Positions 49,397 through 56,754 of a DNA stretch of 64,000 bases are shown in pieces (positions within the stretch are counted from its first letter, which is position 1; every line of letters begins with the position of its first letter). This stretch comes from an uncultured Prevotella sp. (GTDB lineage: Bacteria; Bacteroidota; Bacteroidia; Bacteroidales; Bacteroidaceae), in assembly GCA_900315635.1 (NCBI GenBank), contig OMZV01000002.1, positions 186,001 through 250,000 of the forward strand, written 5' to 3'. The position numbers and the translations under genes were made by a program. The notes below the pieces were generated by a model that saw nothing but the letters and a program-made list of their open reading frames with translations, did not search any database and had not been told where the DNA came from.

Positions 49397-49557
49397 TTCC
49401 CCACCAAGCCTCCCACAAGGGGAGGATGTTTAATCACCTAAAAGAAGGTGAGGTGGGTGAAATTATTTATATTTATGTTGTAAAAACTCTTTGTTAGTGT
49501 CTCTATTTAAATTTGGTAATCAGACACCATCCCGTTGGGGTAGGGTTGGTGGGGATT
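49397..49557. repeat. Paired inverted-repeat element, phoH/purC spacer
   Basis: Left arm 49397-49440 (TTCCCCACCAAGCCTCCCAC to TAATCACCTA), right arm 49512-49557 (TTTGGTAATCAGACACCATC to GGTGGGGATT). The right arm is translated on the minus strand as the end of PhoH. Confidence 0.9.
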
Positions 49558-50497
49558 TCTTCGCTTTGTCATAAGCTTCGTAAGCATTTACTATTCTTGT
49601 TACAAGCTTATGGCGGACAATGTCCTTCTTCGTGAGGTTGACGACACTGATGCCTTCAATGCCCGTGAGGATTTTCAAAGCCTCTTTGAGTCCACTCATC
49701 TGCGAGCGAGGCAGGTCAATCTGAGTCATGTCGCCAGTGATAATCATCTTTGTGTTCCATCCCATACGGGTGAGGAACATGCGTATCTGAGCGGGAGTTG
49801 TGTTCTGCGCTTCATCGAGGATAACGACGGCGTCACTCAGCGTTCGTCCACGCATGAAAGCCAGTGGGGCAATCTGAATGACGTGCTTGTCCATCATATC
49901 CTGAAGCTTCACTGCCGGAATCATATCCTCCAGTGCATCATAAAGCGGCTGCAAGTACGGGTCAATCTTGTCCTTCATATCGCCGGGAAGGAATCCCAGT
50001 TTCTCGCCTGCTTCCACGGCAGGACGGCTGAGGATAATCTTCTTTGCTGCCTTCTCCTTAAGAGCCTTGACTGCAAGGGCAATGCTCAGATATGTCTTAC
50101 CTGTTCCGGCAGGACCGACGGCAAACACCATGTCGCTCTTGTCGAAAGCGTCAATAAGTTTCTGTTGATTTTCCGAGCGGCTCTTTATTGGTCGGCCCGA
50201 AATAGAATAAACAAGGACTCCCTTTGCGGCATCATCTTTGGTCTTCTTGCCATTGACAATGTCGAGGATGTCCTCTTCTGTTATTTTGTTGTACTTAAGA
50301 ACATGCTTGCGCATCGTCTCAATGTCTTCCTCGGCTTTCGCCATCTCTTCCTCGTCGCCGAGCAGACGGATTACATTATCGCGCGCAACTATCCTAAGCT
50401 TTGGAAACAACGACTTCAACATCTGCAAGTGTCCGTTTCCAACGCCATAAAACACGACAGGGTCAATGTCCTCAAGTACGATATGCTTTTCTATCAA
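49520..50497 (-). CDS. phoH: PhoH-like NTPase with repeat-encoded tail
   Basis: 325 residues. The PhoH-type P-loop AVGPAGTGKTYLS, LSRPAVEAGEKLGFLPGD, VVILDEAQNTTPAQIRMFLT (Walker B) and GDMTQIDLP are intact. The role is in RNA metabolism (often with YbeY). The ordinary C-terminus ends about VNAYEAYDKAK; the last 12 codons (KSPPTLPQRDGV) and the stop are supplied by the inverted-repeat element. First gene of the seven-gene operon, with two promoters. Confidence 0.95.
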   Translation of the reverse strand: MIEKHIVLEDIDPVVFYGVGNGHLQMLKSLFPKLRIVARDNVIRLLGDEEEMAKAEEDIETMRKHVLKYNKITEEDILDIVNGKKTKDDAAKGVLVYSISGRPIKSRSENQQKLIDAFDKSDMVFAVGPAGTGKTYLSIALAVKALKEKAAKKIILSRPAVEAGEKLGFLPGDMKDKIDPYLQPLYDALEDMIPAVKLQDMMDKHVIQIAPLAFMRGRTLSDAVVILDEAQNTTPAQIRMFLTRMGWNTKMIITGDMTQIDLPRSQMSGLKEALKILTGIEGISVVNLTKKDIVRHKLVTRIVNAYEAYDKAKKSPPTLPQRDGV

Positions 50498-50524
50498 ATT
50501 ACTACCTTATATATATAATTGTTG

Positions 50525-50555
50525 CAAAGGTACAGCAAATGAGTGGAATGACAAA
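50525..50555 (-). promoter_or_regulatory. phoH promoter P1 (family A spacer)
   Basis: Minus strand TTTG (50555-50552), spacer TCATTCCACTCATTTGCTG, TACCTTTG (50532-50525), 27 bp before the ATG. An 18-bp inverted repeat (50545-50562 / 50569-50586, one mismatch) covers the -33 region. Confidence 0.85.
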
Positions 50556-50606
50556 ACAAAAACAAAAATTTTTGTTTTGACATTCCCGAGTGCTGCCTGC
50601 CTTATT

Positions 50607-50637
50607 CAAAGGTACAGCAAATCGAAGACAATACAAA
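50607..50637 (-). promoter_or_regulatory. phoH promoter P2 (family B spacer)
   Basis: Minus strand TTTG (50637-50634), spacer TATTGTCTTCGATTTGCTG, TACCTTTG (50614-50607). The core TTGTCTTCGATTT is shared with the lpxD promoter; ATTTGCTGTACCTTTG is shared with P1. Upstream is the palindrome AAAATAAAT-TCTCC-ATTTATTTT. Confidence 0.8.
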
Positions 50638-50659
50638 ATAAATGGAGAATTTATTTTTT

Positions 50660-51363
50660 CTATCCTATTAGACAGAATGACAAAAAGACAAAAACCAATA
50701 AGATAAACTTGTAAGAGACTGAATCATCAATAACCTCGTTACCTTGCGTGTGGGTATTGATAATTCAGCCTCCTTTTATTATTGGTTTTACTAGAGTTGA
50801 AAAGAAAAGTTCTTACTGGTTTGATATACGTATTTATTTTACAAAAGCCTCTCTGGGAATCGTTTGAAATTCAGCAAGCTGTATTTTGTGTGAAATACTA
50901 GAATTTTGAGAATACAACTAAGTTGGTGTCAATCAGCGAGTTAAACTTTCTTTACGTCCTTTTCTGCGCTAAGACAGGGTGGAAATTGCCGTATTTTAGC
51001 TTGTAAGAAAGTACTTCTCGCGTTGTAAACGGGTATCTTCTACGATGTGATTGGGTATCTATTGCATTGTAAAAGATGCCCGATTAGAAATTGAGAAGAT
51101 ATTGCCGGCGGTTTCCTTTGTTTTCATTGACCAATTTTCTTCTGGATTGTGGAAAATCAGAGCATAGTTTTTTGGCATATTTTATTTACAGGTTCAGTGG
51201 GTGATTTTATTCCACGCAGAGTCACAGATTTCACAGACTTTTCACTGATAATAATTAAAATAAATATCCGCAATTGCCCAAATGGATGGCTGTCGGATAA
51301 TCAAAATCTAAGAAATATCCTTTCAAAATCTTAAATCTACAGAATTCCTACAAAATCGGTCTA
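50660..51363. other. Long non-coding spacer
   Basis: No convincing gene; the 61-codon frame at 51149 has no family features. Contents seen: an inverted repeat at 50719-50735 / 50752-50768 (CTGAATCATCAATAACC with its near complement) followed by CCTCCTTTTATT; a 22-bp periodic array at 51002-51089; and CACGCAGAGTCACAGATTTC with CACAGACTTTT at 51212-51242, a low-complexity tract. Confidence 0.55.
51002..51089. repeat. Four degenerate repeats with exact 22-bp period
   Basis: Units begin TGTAAGAAAG (51002), TGTAAACGGG (51024), TGTGATTGGG (51046) and TGTAAAAGAT (51068). Units 2 and 3 share GGGTATCT. A possible further unit (TGGAAATTGC) begins at 50980, again 22 bp away. Confidence 0.72.
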
Positions 51364-51371
51364 TATATTTG
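51364..51371 (+). promoter_or_regulatory. Possible -7 box before the GT39 cluster
   Basis: TATATTTG without a clear -33. A second candidate TAATTTTG lies at 51485-51492, only 7 nt before the ATG at 51500, which would make a leaderless message. Confidence 0.3.
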
Positions 51372-51499
51372 CAAGCAGATAATGACACAGGCGAGCTTGT
51401 TCTGTTTGCTTAGGGCATTGAAATTACTGCCAAAAGGAACAATAGTAACGAAGGACAGAGGACTGGTAACTCGCCGGATATTCATAATTTTGCGCTTCA

Positions 51500-53152
51500 A
51501 TGAAGAAAGTACACATATTCTTACTGGTTGTATTCAGTTTGATAACATTTTTCGCCAACCGTGCCGCACTGCCCACCGACATCATGGAGTCGCGCAACAT
51601 TGTCACGGCTCGTGAGATAGTTAGCGACCGATGCTGGCTCGTTCCGACGATGAACGGTGAGCTGCGACTGGAGAAACCACCGTTGCCTACATGGGTTGCG
51701 GCTGGTATAGAGGAAGTTTGCCCCGACAATCTTGCAGCCCAACGGACGGCAGCCGGTGTGATGGGATGTGTCTGGACGCTGTACTTGTTTCTGTTGGTAA
51801 GGTACATCTCGCGGCGTGACGACCTTGCCGCGGCGACAGTATTGGTCTTCCTGACGTGCTATAACGTTGTGCTAATGGGGCGGTCGGCTACATGGGACAT
51901 CTATTGCCATGCCTTCATGATGGGAGCGATATACTATTTGACGAGGGCTCTTTATGACGGAACTGACGAAAAGAAGCAACGTCGCAATTGGCAGTGGTTC
52001 GCGTTGGCTGGCGTGTTCATGGGGCTATCGTTCCTAAGTAAGGGACCGGTATCATTCTATACGCTTCTGTTACCTTATTTAATAACACTTATTGGACTGC
52101 CGAGTCCACAGATGAAAGGCAAGTGGAAACCACTCTTTGTAATGGTAGTCATTACGCTTGCCATCGGCAGTTGGTGGTATATCTATCTGTTGACAGAGCA
52201 TCCGACAGAGGTTTCGGCGGTTATTCACAAGGAGTCGGGCGCATGGTCGAACCATAATGTACGTCCGTGGTGGTACTACTGGCGGTTCTTCCTGGAGATG
52301 GGAGCGTGGGCTATACTCATGGTGGCGGCTCTCGTCCTGCCATACTGGAAACGGCACATCAGTCTGAAACGTGAATATCTATTCGCCATAACGTGGGCTA
52401 TTGGCTCACTGATTTTGCTTTCACTCATGCCGGAGAAGAAGACCCGCTATCTGCTTCCGTCACTTGCTCCATGCTCGATGGTAGTCGGTTGTCTGATAGT
52501 TCATTTCACTAAGACCGACAAACTCGATAAGGTAAGTAAATTGCTTTACATAATAAATGGTCTGACAATATCTGTTATAGTGGTGGCTTTGCCTACGCTT
52601 ATCTACCATTTCGGGGTGAGGTCGGGCATGGTAAGCATTCGGACCGACATTGTGGCTACGGTCTTCATGCTGTTTTTGGCTGGGTGGCTGGTTTGGAACA
52701 CGCTGCAATGGCATCCTTTCAGATTCACCGCCGGAATAGCGGGGCTGTTTGTTTTTGCAGAGATTTTCCTGCTCGGAGCAATTGGCTATACTTTCGGCAA
52801 CCATCAGGCACACAGTATTTCGGCTGTGAGGACTGACAAGCGGGTGAATAGTTTGCCATTCTATCACAATGCTGCAGAGCCGTTGAGGATAGAACTCGTG
52901 TATGAAGCCAATCGAAAGATTCTACCATTGAATCTCAATGACAGGCAGGCAGTGAGGGCTGCAATGCCTTTCGTGCTCGTTTCCCAGCATTGGACTAGGG
53001 AAGAGATACTCCCGGACATTTTATCTGATATTGACACTATATCCATAGGTACGTTCGACGATAATAAGCATCCGCGGTCGGACTCGCACTACACCAGTGC
53101 TTTTATTAATCACGTAACTATCTTAAAGCAAAAGGAAAATGAACAAAACTAG
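51500..53152 (+). CDS. GT39-family (ArnT-like) lipid-dependent glycosyltransferase
   Basis: 550 residues with about 11-12 membrane helices. The first periplasmic loop has the family pattern MESRNIVTAREIVSDRCW followed by LRLEKPPLPTW, including the acidic and arginine residues near the catalytic site. Such enzymes take a sugar from a polyprenyl-phosphate carrier and place it on lipid A or a protein. The adjoining GT2, LAB_N and epimerase genes suggest that the sugar is made and loaded by the same operon. It overlaps the GT2 gene by 14 nt. Confidence 0.88.
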   Translation: MKKVHIFLLVVFSLITFFANRAALPTDIMESRNIVTAREIVSDRCWLVPTMNGELRLEKPPLPTWVAAGIEEVCPDNLAAQRTAAGVMGCVWTLYLFLLVRYISRRDDLAAATVLVFLTCYNVVLMGRSATWDIYCHAFMMGAIYYLTRALYDGTDEKKQRRNWQWFALAGVFMGLSFLSKGPVSFYTLLLPYLITLIGLPSPQMKGKWKPLFVMVVITLAIGSWWYIYLLTEHPTEVSAVIHKESGAWSNHNVRPWWYYWRFFLEMGAWAILMVAALVLPYWKRHISLKREYLFAITWAIGSLILLSLMPEKKTRYLLPSLAPCSMVVGCLIVHFTKTDKLDKVSKLLYIINGLTISVIVVALPTLIYHFGVRSGMVSIRTDIVATVFMLFLAGWLVWNTLQWHPFRFTAGIAGLFVFAEIFLLGAIGYTFGNHQAHSISAVRTDKRVNSLPFYHNAAEPLRIELVYEANRKILPLNLNDRQAVRAAMPFVLVSQHWTREEILPDILSDIDTISIGTFDDNKHPRSDSHYTSAFINHVTILKQKENEQN

Positions 53153-53873
53153 AAATTATGATTTGTCGATAATAGTTCCGGTATACAACGAAGAGAACAA
53201 TCTGGAACGTGTGGAAAAAGAGCTCTCGGCATTTCTGCCAAGGGCATTGGCAAGGTCGTGCGTGCTCTTCGTCAATGACGGATCGAAGGACAGCAGCCTC
53301 AGTAAGATTAAGGACATTTGCGAACGCCATCCGGACTTCTTCTACATTAGCTCGAGTGAAAACCACGGACTGAGCACGGCGATGAAGGCAGGCATCGATA
53401 CTATCGAGAGCAAATATACGGGTTATATTGACTCCGACTTGCAGACAAATCCTGAAGACTTCAACCTTCTGCTAAAATATGCGCCTGACTATCAGCTTGT
53501 TTCGGGTATAAGGGCTAAGCGCAAGGATTCGGCTTTCAAGAAGTTGCAGTCGAAGATAGCCAATGGTTTCCGAAGGAAGATGACGGGTGACACAGCAACG
53601 GACACGGGTTGTCCGCTGAAAGTGATGTGGACAAGCTATGCAAAGCGGCTTCCGTTCTTCGATGGCATGCACCGGTTTCTGCCTGCTCTGATGATGCTTG
53701 AGGACGGAAAGTTCAAGGAATTGCCGGTAAGGCACTATCCGAGGATAGCCGGGGTGTCGAAATATCATTTGTGGAACAGGCTCAAGGGCCCGTTCATCGA
53801 TTGCTTTGCCTATCGGTGGATGAAGAAGAGATATATCAGATATAGTGTTTCAGAAGAAAACATCAAGCCATAG
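53139..53873 (+). CDS. GT2-family polyprenyl-phosphate glycosyltransferase (DPM1/ArnC-like)
   Basis: 244 residues. N-terminal LSIIVPVYNEENNLERV, FVNDGSKDSSL and the metal-binding YIDSDLQTNPED are those of dolichol-phosphate-mannose-synthase-type enzymes; DTGCPLKVMW and RFLPALMMLEDGKFKELPV follow. No C-terminal membrane helices, so a peripheral enzyme on the inner face. It would charge undecaprenyl phosphate with a sugar from a nucleotide donor for the GT39 enzyme. Confidence 0.9.
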   Translation: MNKTRNYDLSIIVPVYNEENNLERVEKELSAFLPRALARSCVLFVNDGSKDSSLSKIKDICERHPDFFYISSSENHGLSTAMKAGIDTIESKYTGYIDSDLQTNPEDFNLLLKYAPDYQLVSGIRAKRKDSAFKKLQSKIANGFRRKMTGDTATDTGCPLKVMWTSYAKRLPFFDGMHRFLPALMMLEDGKFKELPVRHYPRIAGVSKYHLWNRLKGPFIDCFAYRWMKKRYIRYSVSEENIKP

Positions 53874-53877
53874 CGTT

Positions 53878-54510
53878 ATGCAGTTTTCATCATTATATGT
53901 CTATGCCATAGGCTTCCTGGCGCAGGGCTTCTTCTCGGCGAGGATGCTTATCCAGTGGATTCTCTCGGAGAAAGCGAAGAAAGTTGTCTCGCCGAACGCC
54001 TACTGGATATGCAGTCTGGCAGGAAGTATTCTGTTATTTGTATACGGATGGCTGCGCGATGACTTTGCCATTATCTTCGGACAGGTTATATCTTATTACA
54101 TTTATATATGGAACCTCGACATCAAAGGGGTGTGGCATAAAGTTCCGCTTGTGGGAAGGGTTATCATTGTCTCTCTGCCCTTCCTCGCATTCGGAATGAT
54201 GCTGCATGACATTCCGGCGTTCGTCGGGAGCTTCTTCCATAACGAGTCGGTTCCGCCATTGTTGCTTGTTTGGGGCTCGGCAGGACAAGTGATATTCACG
54301 CTGAGGTTTATCTATCAGTGGTATTACAGCTATAGGCGCCATGAGTCAGTTCTGCCGGTTGGGTTCTGGATTATAAGCCTCGTGGGCTGTTCTATCATAG
54401 TCAGCTACGGAATATTCCGCCTCGACCCCGTACTTATCATCGGGCAGTCGGTAGGCTTCTTCACTTATTCACGCAATATTGTATTGTACAGAAAGAACAA
54501 GAGAAAATGA
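53878..54510 (+). CDS. Lipid A biosynthesis N-terminal (LAB_N) domain protein, duplicated
   Basis: 210 residues from ATG 53878; an upstream in-frame start at 53845 would lie in the GT2 gene. Two tandem LAB_N units: FLAQGFFSARMLIQWILSEK...WLRDDFAIIFGQ (about 10-75) and GQVIFTLRFIYQWYYSYRRH...FRLDPVLIIGQ (about 135-200), each ending in FGQ/IGQ and several short membrane helices. The domain is known from the N-terminus of some lipid A enzymes; stand-alone forms accompany GT2/GT39 genes. Possibly a carrier or flippase-like partner. It overlaps the epimerase by 4 nt. Confidence 0.86.
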   Translation: MQFSSLYVYAIGFLAQGFFSARMLIQWILSEKAKKVVSPNAYWICSLAGSILLFVYGWLRDDFAIIFGQVISYYIYIWNLDIKGVWHKVPLVGRVIIVSLPFLAFGMMLHDIPAFVGSFFHNESVPPLLLVWGSAGQVIFTLRFIYQWYYSYRRHESVLPVGFWIISLVGCSIIVSYGIFRLDPVLIIGQSVGFFTYSRNIVLYRKNKRK

Positions 54511-55508
54511 AAATACTCATTACAGGCGCTGCCGGATTCATCGGTCATAAGATGGTGAAAGTGCTTTCGGCTGAGGGCGCTGAAATTGTCGGTCTTGACA
54601 ATATCAACGATTACTATAGTACTGATCTTAAGATGGCGCGGCTTAAGGACACTGGGATAGACAGCCAGAAGGTTGCCGATGGCGTTCTCGTACAGAGCAG
54701 CACGCTGCCCAACTATCGGTTTGTAAAGATGGACCTTACTGATAGGGATGGCATTGAGCGGCTTTTCAAGGAGGAACATTTCACTCATGTGCTTAATCTT
54801 GCCGGTCAGGCTGGCGTGAGGTATTCCATAGAGAACCCGTATTCATACATTCAGTCGAATATTGTGGGTTTTCTGAACATCATTGAGGGGTGCCGGAATC
54901 ACCATGTAGGTCAACTGGTTTATGCCAGTTCAAGCAGTGTCTACGGCATGGATCCTAATGTTCCGTTCCGTGAGACCGACCGTACTGATTCGCCCGTGAG
55001 TCTGTATGCAGCCACAAAGAAGAGCGATGAGGAAATGGCATACGCCTACAGTAAACTATATGGTATTCAGACTGTTGGACTTCGGTTCTTCACTGTCTAT
55101 GGTCCTTGGGGACGCCCCGACATGGCTCCGATGAAATTCATGGAGGCTATAATGGATGGAGAGGAGATTCAGGTGTTCAACCATGGCAACATGCTGCGCG
55201 ACTTTACTTACATCGATGACATTGCCGAAGGTGTCCGGCTGGTGCTCCACTCCCATGACGACAGTCCGATTCCTTTCAGGATATACAACATCGGCAATTC
55301 TGAGCCCGTTCGTCTTCTCGACTTTATCCATACCATTGAGGACGTTACAGGACATAAAGCCAAGATGAAGATGATGGATATGCAGCCCGGAGATGTAGTA
55401 AGGACGTATGCCGATTCCTCTAAATTAATGAATGATTTCGGCTACAAGCCAGCCACTTCAATACATGAAGGCTTGGCTAAACTCTATGAATGGATCAAGG
55501 CGGAATAA
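54507..55508 (+). CDS. UDP-glucuronate 4-epimerase-like NAD-dependent epimerase
   Basis: 333 residues, short-chain dehydrogenase fold. NAD motif GAAGFIG (7-13), LDNINDYYSTDLKMARL, AGQAGVRYSIENPYSYIQSN, SSSSVYG, the YAATKK catalytic Tyr-Lys pair, RFFTVYGPWGRPDMAPMKF, and GNMLRDFTYIDDIAEGV. The YYSTDLK/AGVRYS/FTVYGPWGRPDMA set is characteristic of UDP-glucuronate 4-epimerases (UDP-GlcA to UDP-GalA). Last gene of the cluster, coupled by an ATGA overlap. Confidence 0.9.
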   Translation: MKILITGAAGFIGHKMVKVLSAEGAEIVGLDNINDYYSTDLKMARLKDTGIDSQKVADGVLVQSSTLPNYRFVKMDLTDRDGIERLFKEEHFTHVLNLAGQAGVRYSIENPYSYIQSNIVGFLNIIEGCRNHHVGQLVYASSSSVYGMDPNVPFRETDRTDSPVSLYAATKKSDEEMAYAYSKLYGIQTVGLRFFTVYGPWGRPDMAPMKFMEAIMDGEEIQVFNHGNMLRDFTYIDDIAEGVRLVLHSHDDSPIPFRIYNIGNSEPVRLLDFIHTIEDVTGHKAKMKMMDMQPGDVVRTYADSSKLMNDFGYKPATSIHEGLAKLYEWIKAE

Positions 55509-55538
55509 CCCGGCAAATGCATTTTAATCGGATAATAT

Positions 55539-55569
55539 TTTGTTGTTTCCGATTTTTATATTACTTTTG
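55539..55569 (+). promoter_or_regulatory. Promoter of tRNA-Thr
   Basis: TTTG 55539-55542, 19-bp spacer, TACTTTTG 55562-55569; the tRNA begins 12 nt later. Confidence 0.8.
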
Positions 55570-55580
55570 CATCCACAATT

Positions 55581-55653
<73 letters not shown>

Positions 55654-55656
55654 CTT

Positions 55657-55743
55657 GGAATATTGAAAGATTGAAAAAATGAAATATTCGAAAGGCTTAC
55701 AGCGTATCCCAAGTCTTCATTCTTTCAATCTTTCATTCTTTAA
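55657..55743. repeat. GAAAGATTGAAAAAATGAA inverted low-complexity element between tRNAs
   Basis: GAAAGATTGAAAAAATGAAA (from 55664) is mirrored by TTCATTCTTTCAATCTTTCA (from 55715). The same kind of sequence (CTTTCATTATTTCAATCATT) fills the 57838-57877 spacer. Confidence 0.6.
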
Positions 55744-55752
55744 ACACTTCTT

Positions 55753-55823
55753 GCGGAATTAGCATATCGGTAGTGCACGGGCTTCCCAAGCCTGAGAGGC
55801 GGGTTCGATTCCCGTATTCCGCT
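55753..55823 (+). tRNA. tRNA-Gly (CCC)
   Basis: 71 nt. Acceptor GCGGAAT/ATTCCGC, anticodon arm CGGGC-TTCCCAA-GCCTG (anticodon CCC, reads GGG), T arm with TTCGATT. CCA not encoded. Confidence 0.95.
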
Positions 55824-55951
55824 CTGTCATATTATCAGGCAGTTACACGGTTGTAACGGATAATTTTCTTCCAATTTGTTGATCTTCCTCACTTTTGTTG
55901 CAAAATCAATTGGTTCCCTAAAATATAATAAAGAAGTTGTTATTTCAGACC

Positions 55952-56370
55952 CTATACATCTAGACTTTTTGTCAGTTCTTCGATATATTTAAGCATTGTC
56001 GTTGGCTCCCACACTCCATCCTTCTTGACTCTTGCTTTCTTATATTTTGACAAGTAGTTAAATATTTGTTTGTATGAGAGCGACTTGTTCAACTGTTTCT
56101 TTACAATTAGGTTCTCCGTTGGATGATCCATACCGTAGTTCTTTATGAACGCAGAGTTTTGCTTTAAGGGAATCAGATAGGACAGTCCGTCTATCTTGTC
56201 AGACACTTCCTCATAAATCTGAACCAAAAATAAGACTCAAATGGCATATTCCCATCTAAAAATGGCAAGAACAGGTTAAAAAGGAACTGCTTGTATAGGG
56301 TCTTAAATAGGAACTTCTTTAATATAAAGCATTGCGACTTTCAACAGTTCGGAAACCGTTACACCTACAA
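55952..56370 (-). pseudogene. Decayed gene, unrecognised family
   Basis: Protein-like sequence is split over three minus-strand frames. TVSELLKVAMLYIKEVPI (near 56370-56310) stops; another frame reads FKTLYKQFLFNLF and PFLDGNMPFESYF (about 56315-56230); a third, 91 codons from TTG 56227 to 55952, gives QIYEEVSDKIDGLSYLIPL, HPTENLIVKKQLNKSLSYKQ and WEPTTMLKYIEELTKSLDV. Joined, they look like one small protein broken by at least two frameshifts. It is AT-rich relative to its surroundings and lies between tRNA genes, as remnants of integrated elements often do. No domain was identified. Confidence 0.5.
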
Positions 56371-56447
56371 ACCATTGCATGCTACAGCGGTTTGGAAACC
56401 GTTCACATAGTAGCTGTAAATCTAATGAGGAAAAAGTGTTTAAACAC

Positions 56448-56483
56448 AAAAAGCCTTGAAGCAGATAAACTTCAAGGCTTTTT
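56448..56483 (-). terminator. Intrinsic terminator of the tRNA-Asp pair
   Basis: 14-bp perfect stem AAAAAGCCTTGAAG / CTTCAAGGCTTTTT (56448-56461, 56470-56483), next to the 3' end of the second tRNA-Asp in transcription order. Confidence 0.9.
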
Positions 56484-56484
56484 G

Positions 56485-56558
56485 CGGTGCGTACGAGATT
56501 CGGACTCGTGACCTCCTGCGTGACAGGCAGGCATTCTAACCAACTGAACTAACGCACC
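56485..56558 (-). tRNA. tRNA-Asp (GTC), copy 2
   Basis: 74 nt on the minus strand. Acceptor GGTGCGT/ACGCACC with discriminator G, anticodon arm CCTGC-CTGTCAC-GCAGG (anticodon GTC). Identical to the copy at 56585-56658; the two lie exactly 100 bp apart. Confidence 0.96.
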
Positions 56559-56584
56559 AGTTGTAAGTTTTCAATATTTGTTTG

Positions 56585-56658
56585 CGGTGCGTACGAGATT
56601 CGGACTCGTGACCTCCTGCGTGACAGGCAGGCATTCTAACCAACTGAACTAACGCACC
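56585..56658 (-). tRNA. tRNA-Asp (GTC), copy 1
   Basis: Identical 74-nt copy, promoter-proximal. Five extra bases on the 3' side (TTTGC) and one on the 5' side are also shared, so the duplication unit is longer than the gene. Confidence 0.96.
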
Positions 56659-56697
56659 ATTTTGCTTCGGGATAACCCCGTTCTTGATTAGCGAGTG

Positions 56698-56728
56698 CAA
56701 AGGTAATACATTATTACCGAATAACGAA
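56698..56728 (-). promoter_or_regulatory. Promoter of the tRNA-Asp pair
   Basis: Minus strand TACCTTTG (56705-56698) with TTCG (56728-56725) 19 bp upstream, one mismatch from TTTG. Confidence 0.62.
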
Positions 56729-56754
56729 ACAAGTCACAAGAAAACTTTTAGTCA

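Noticed and set aside
51149..51334. 61-codon plus-strand frame in the phoH/GT39 spacer
   Set aside because: No signal, domain or promoter; codon use unlike neighbours.
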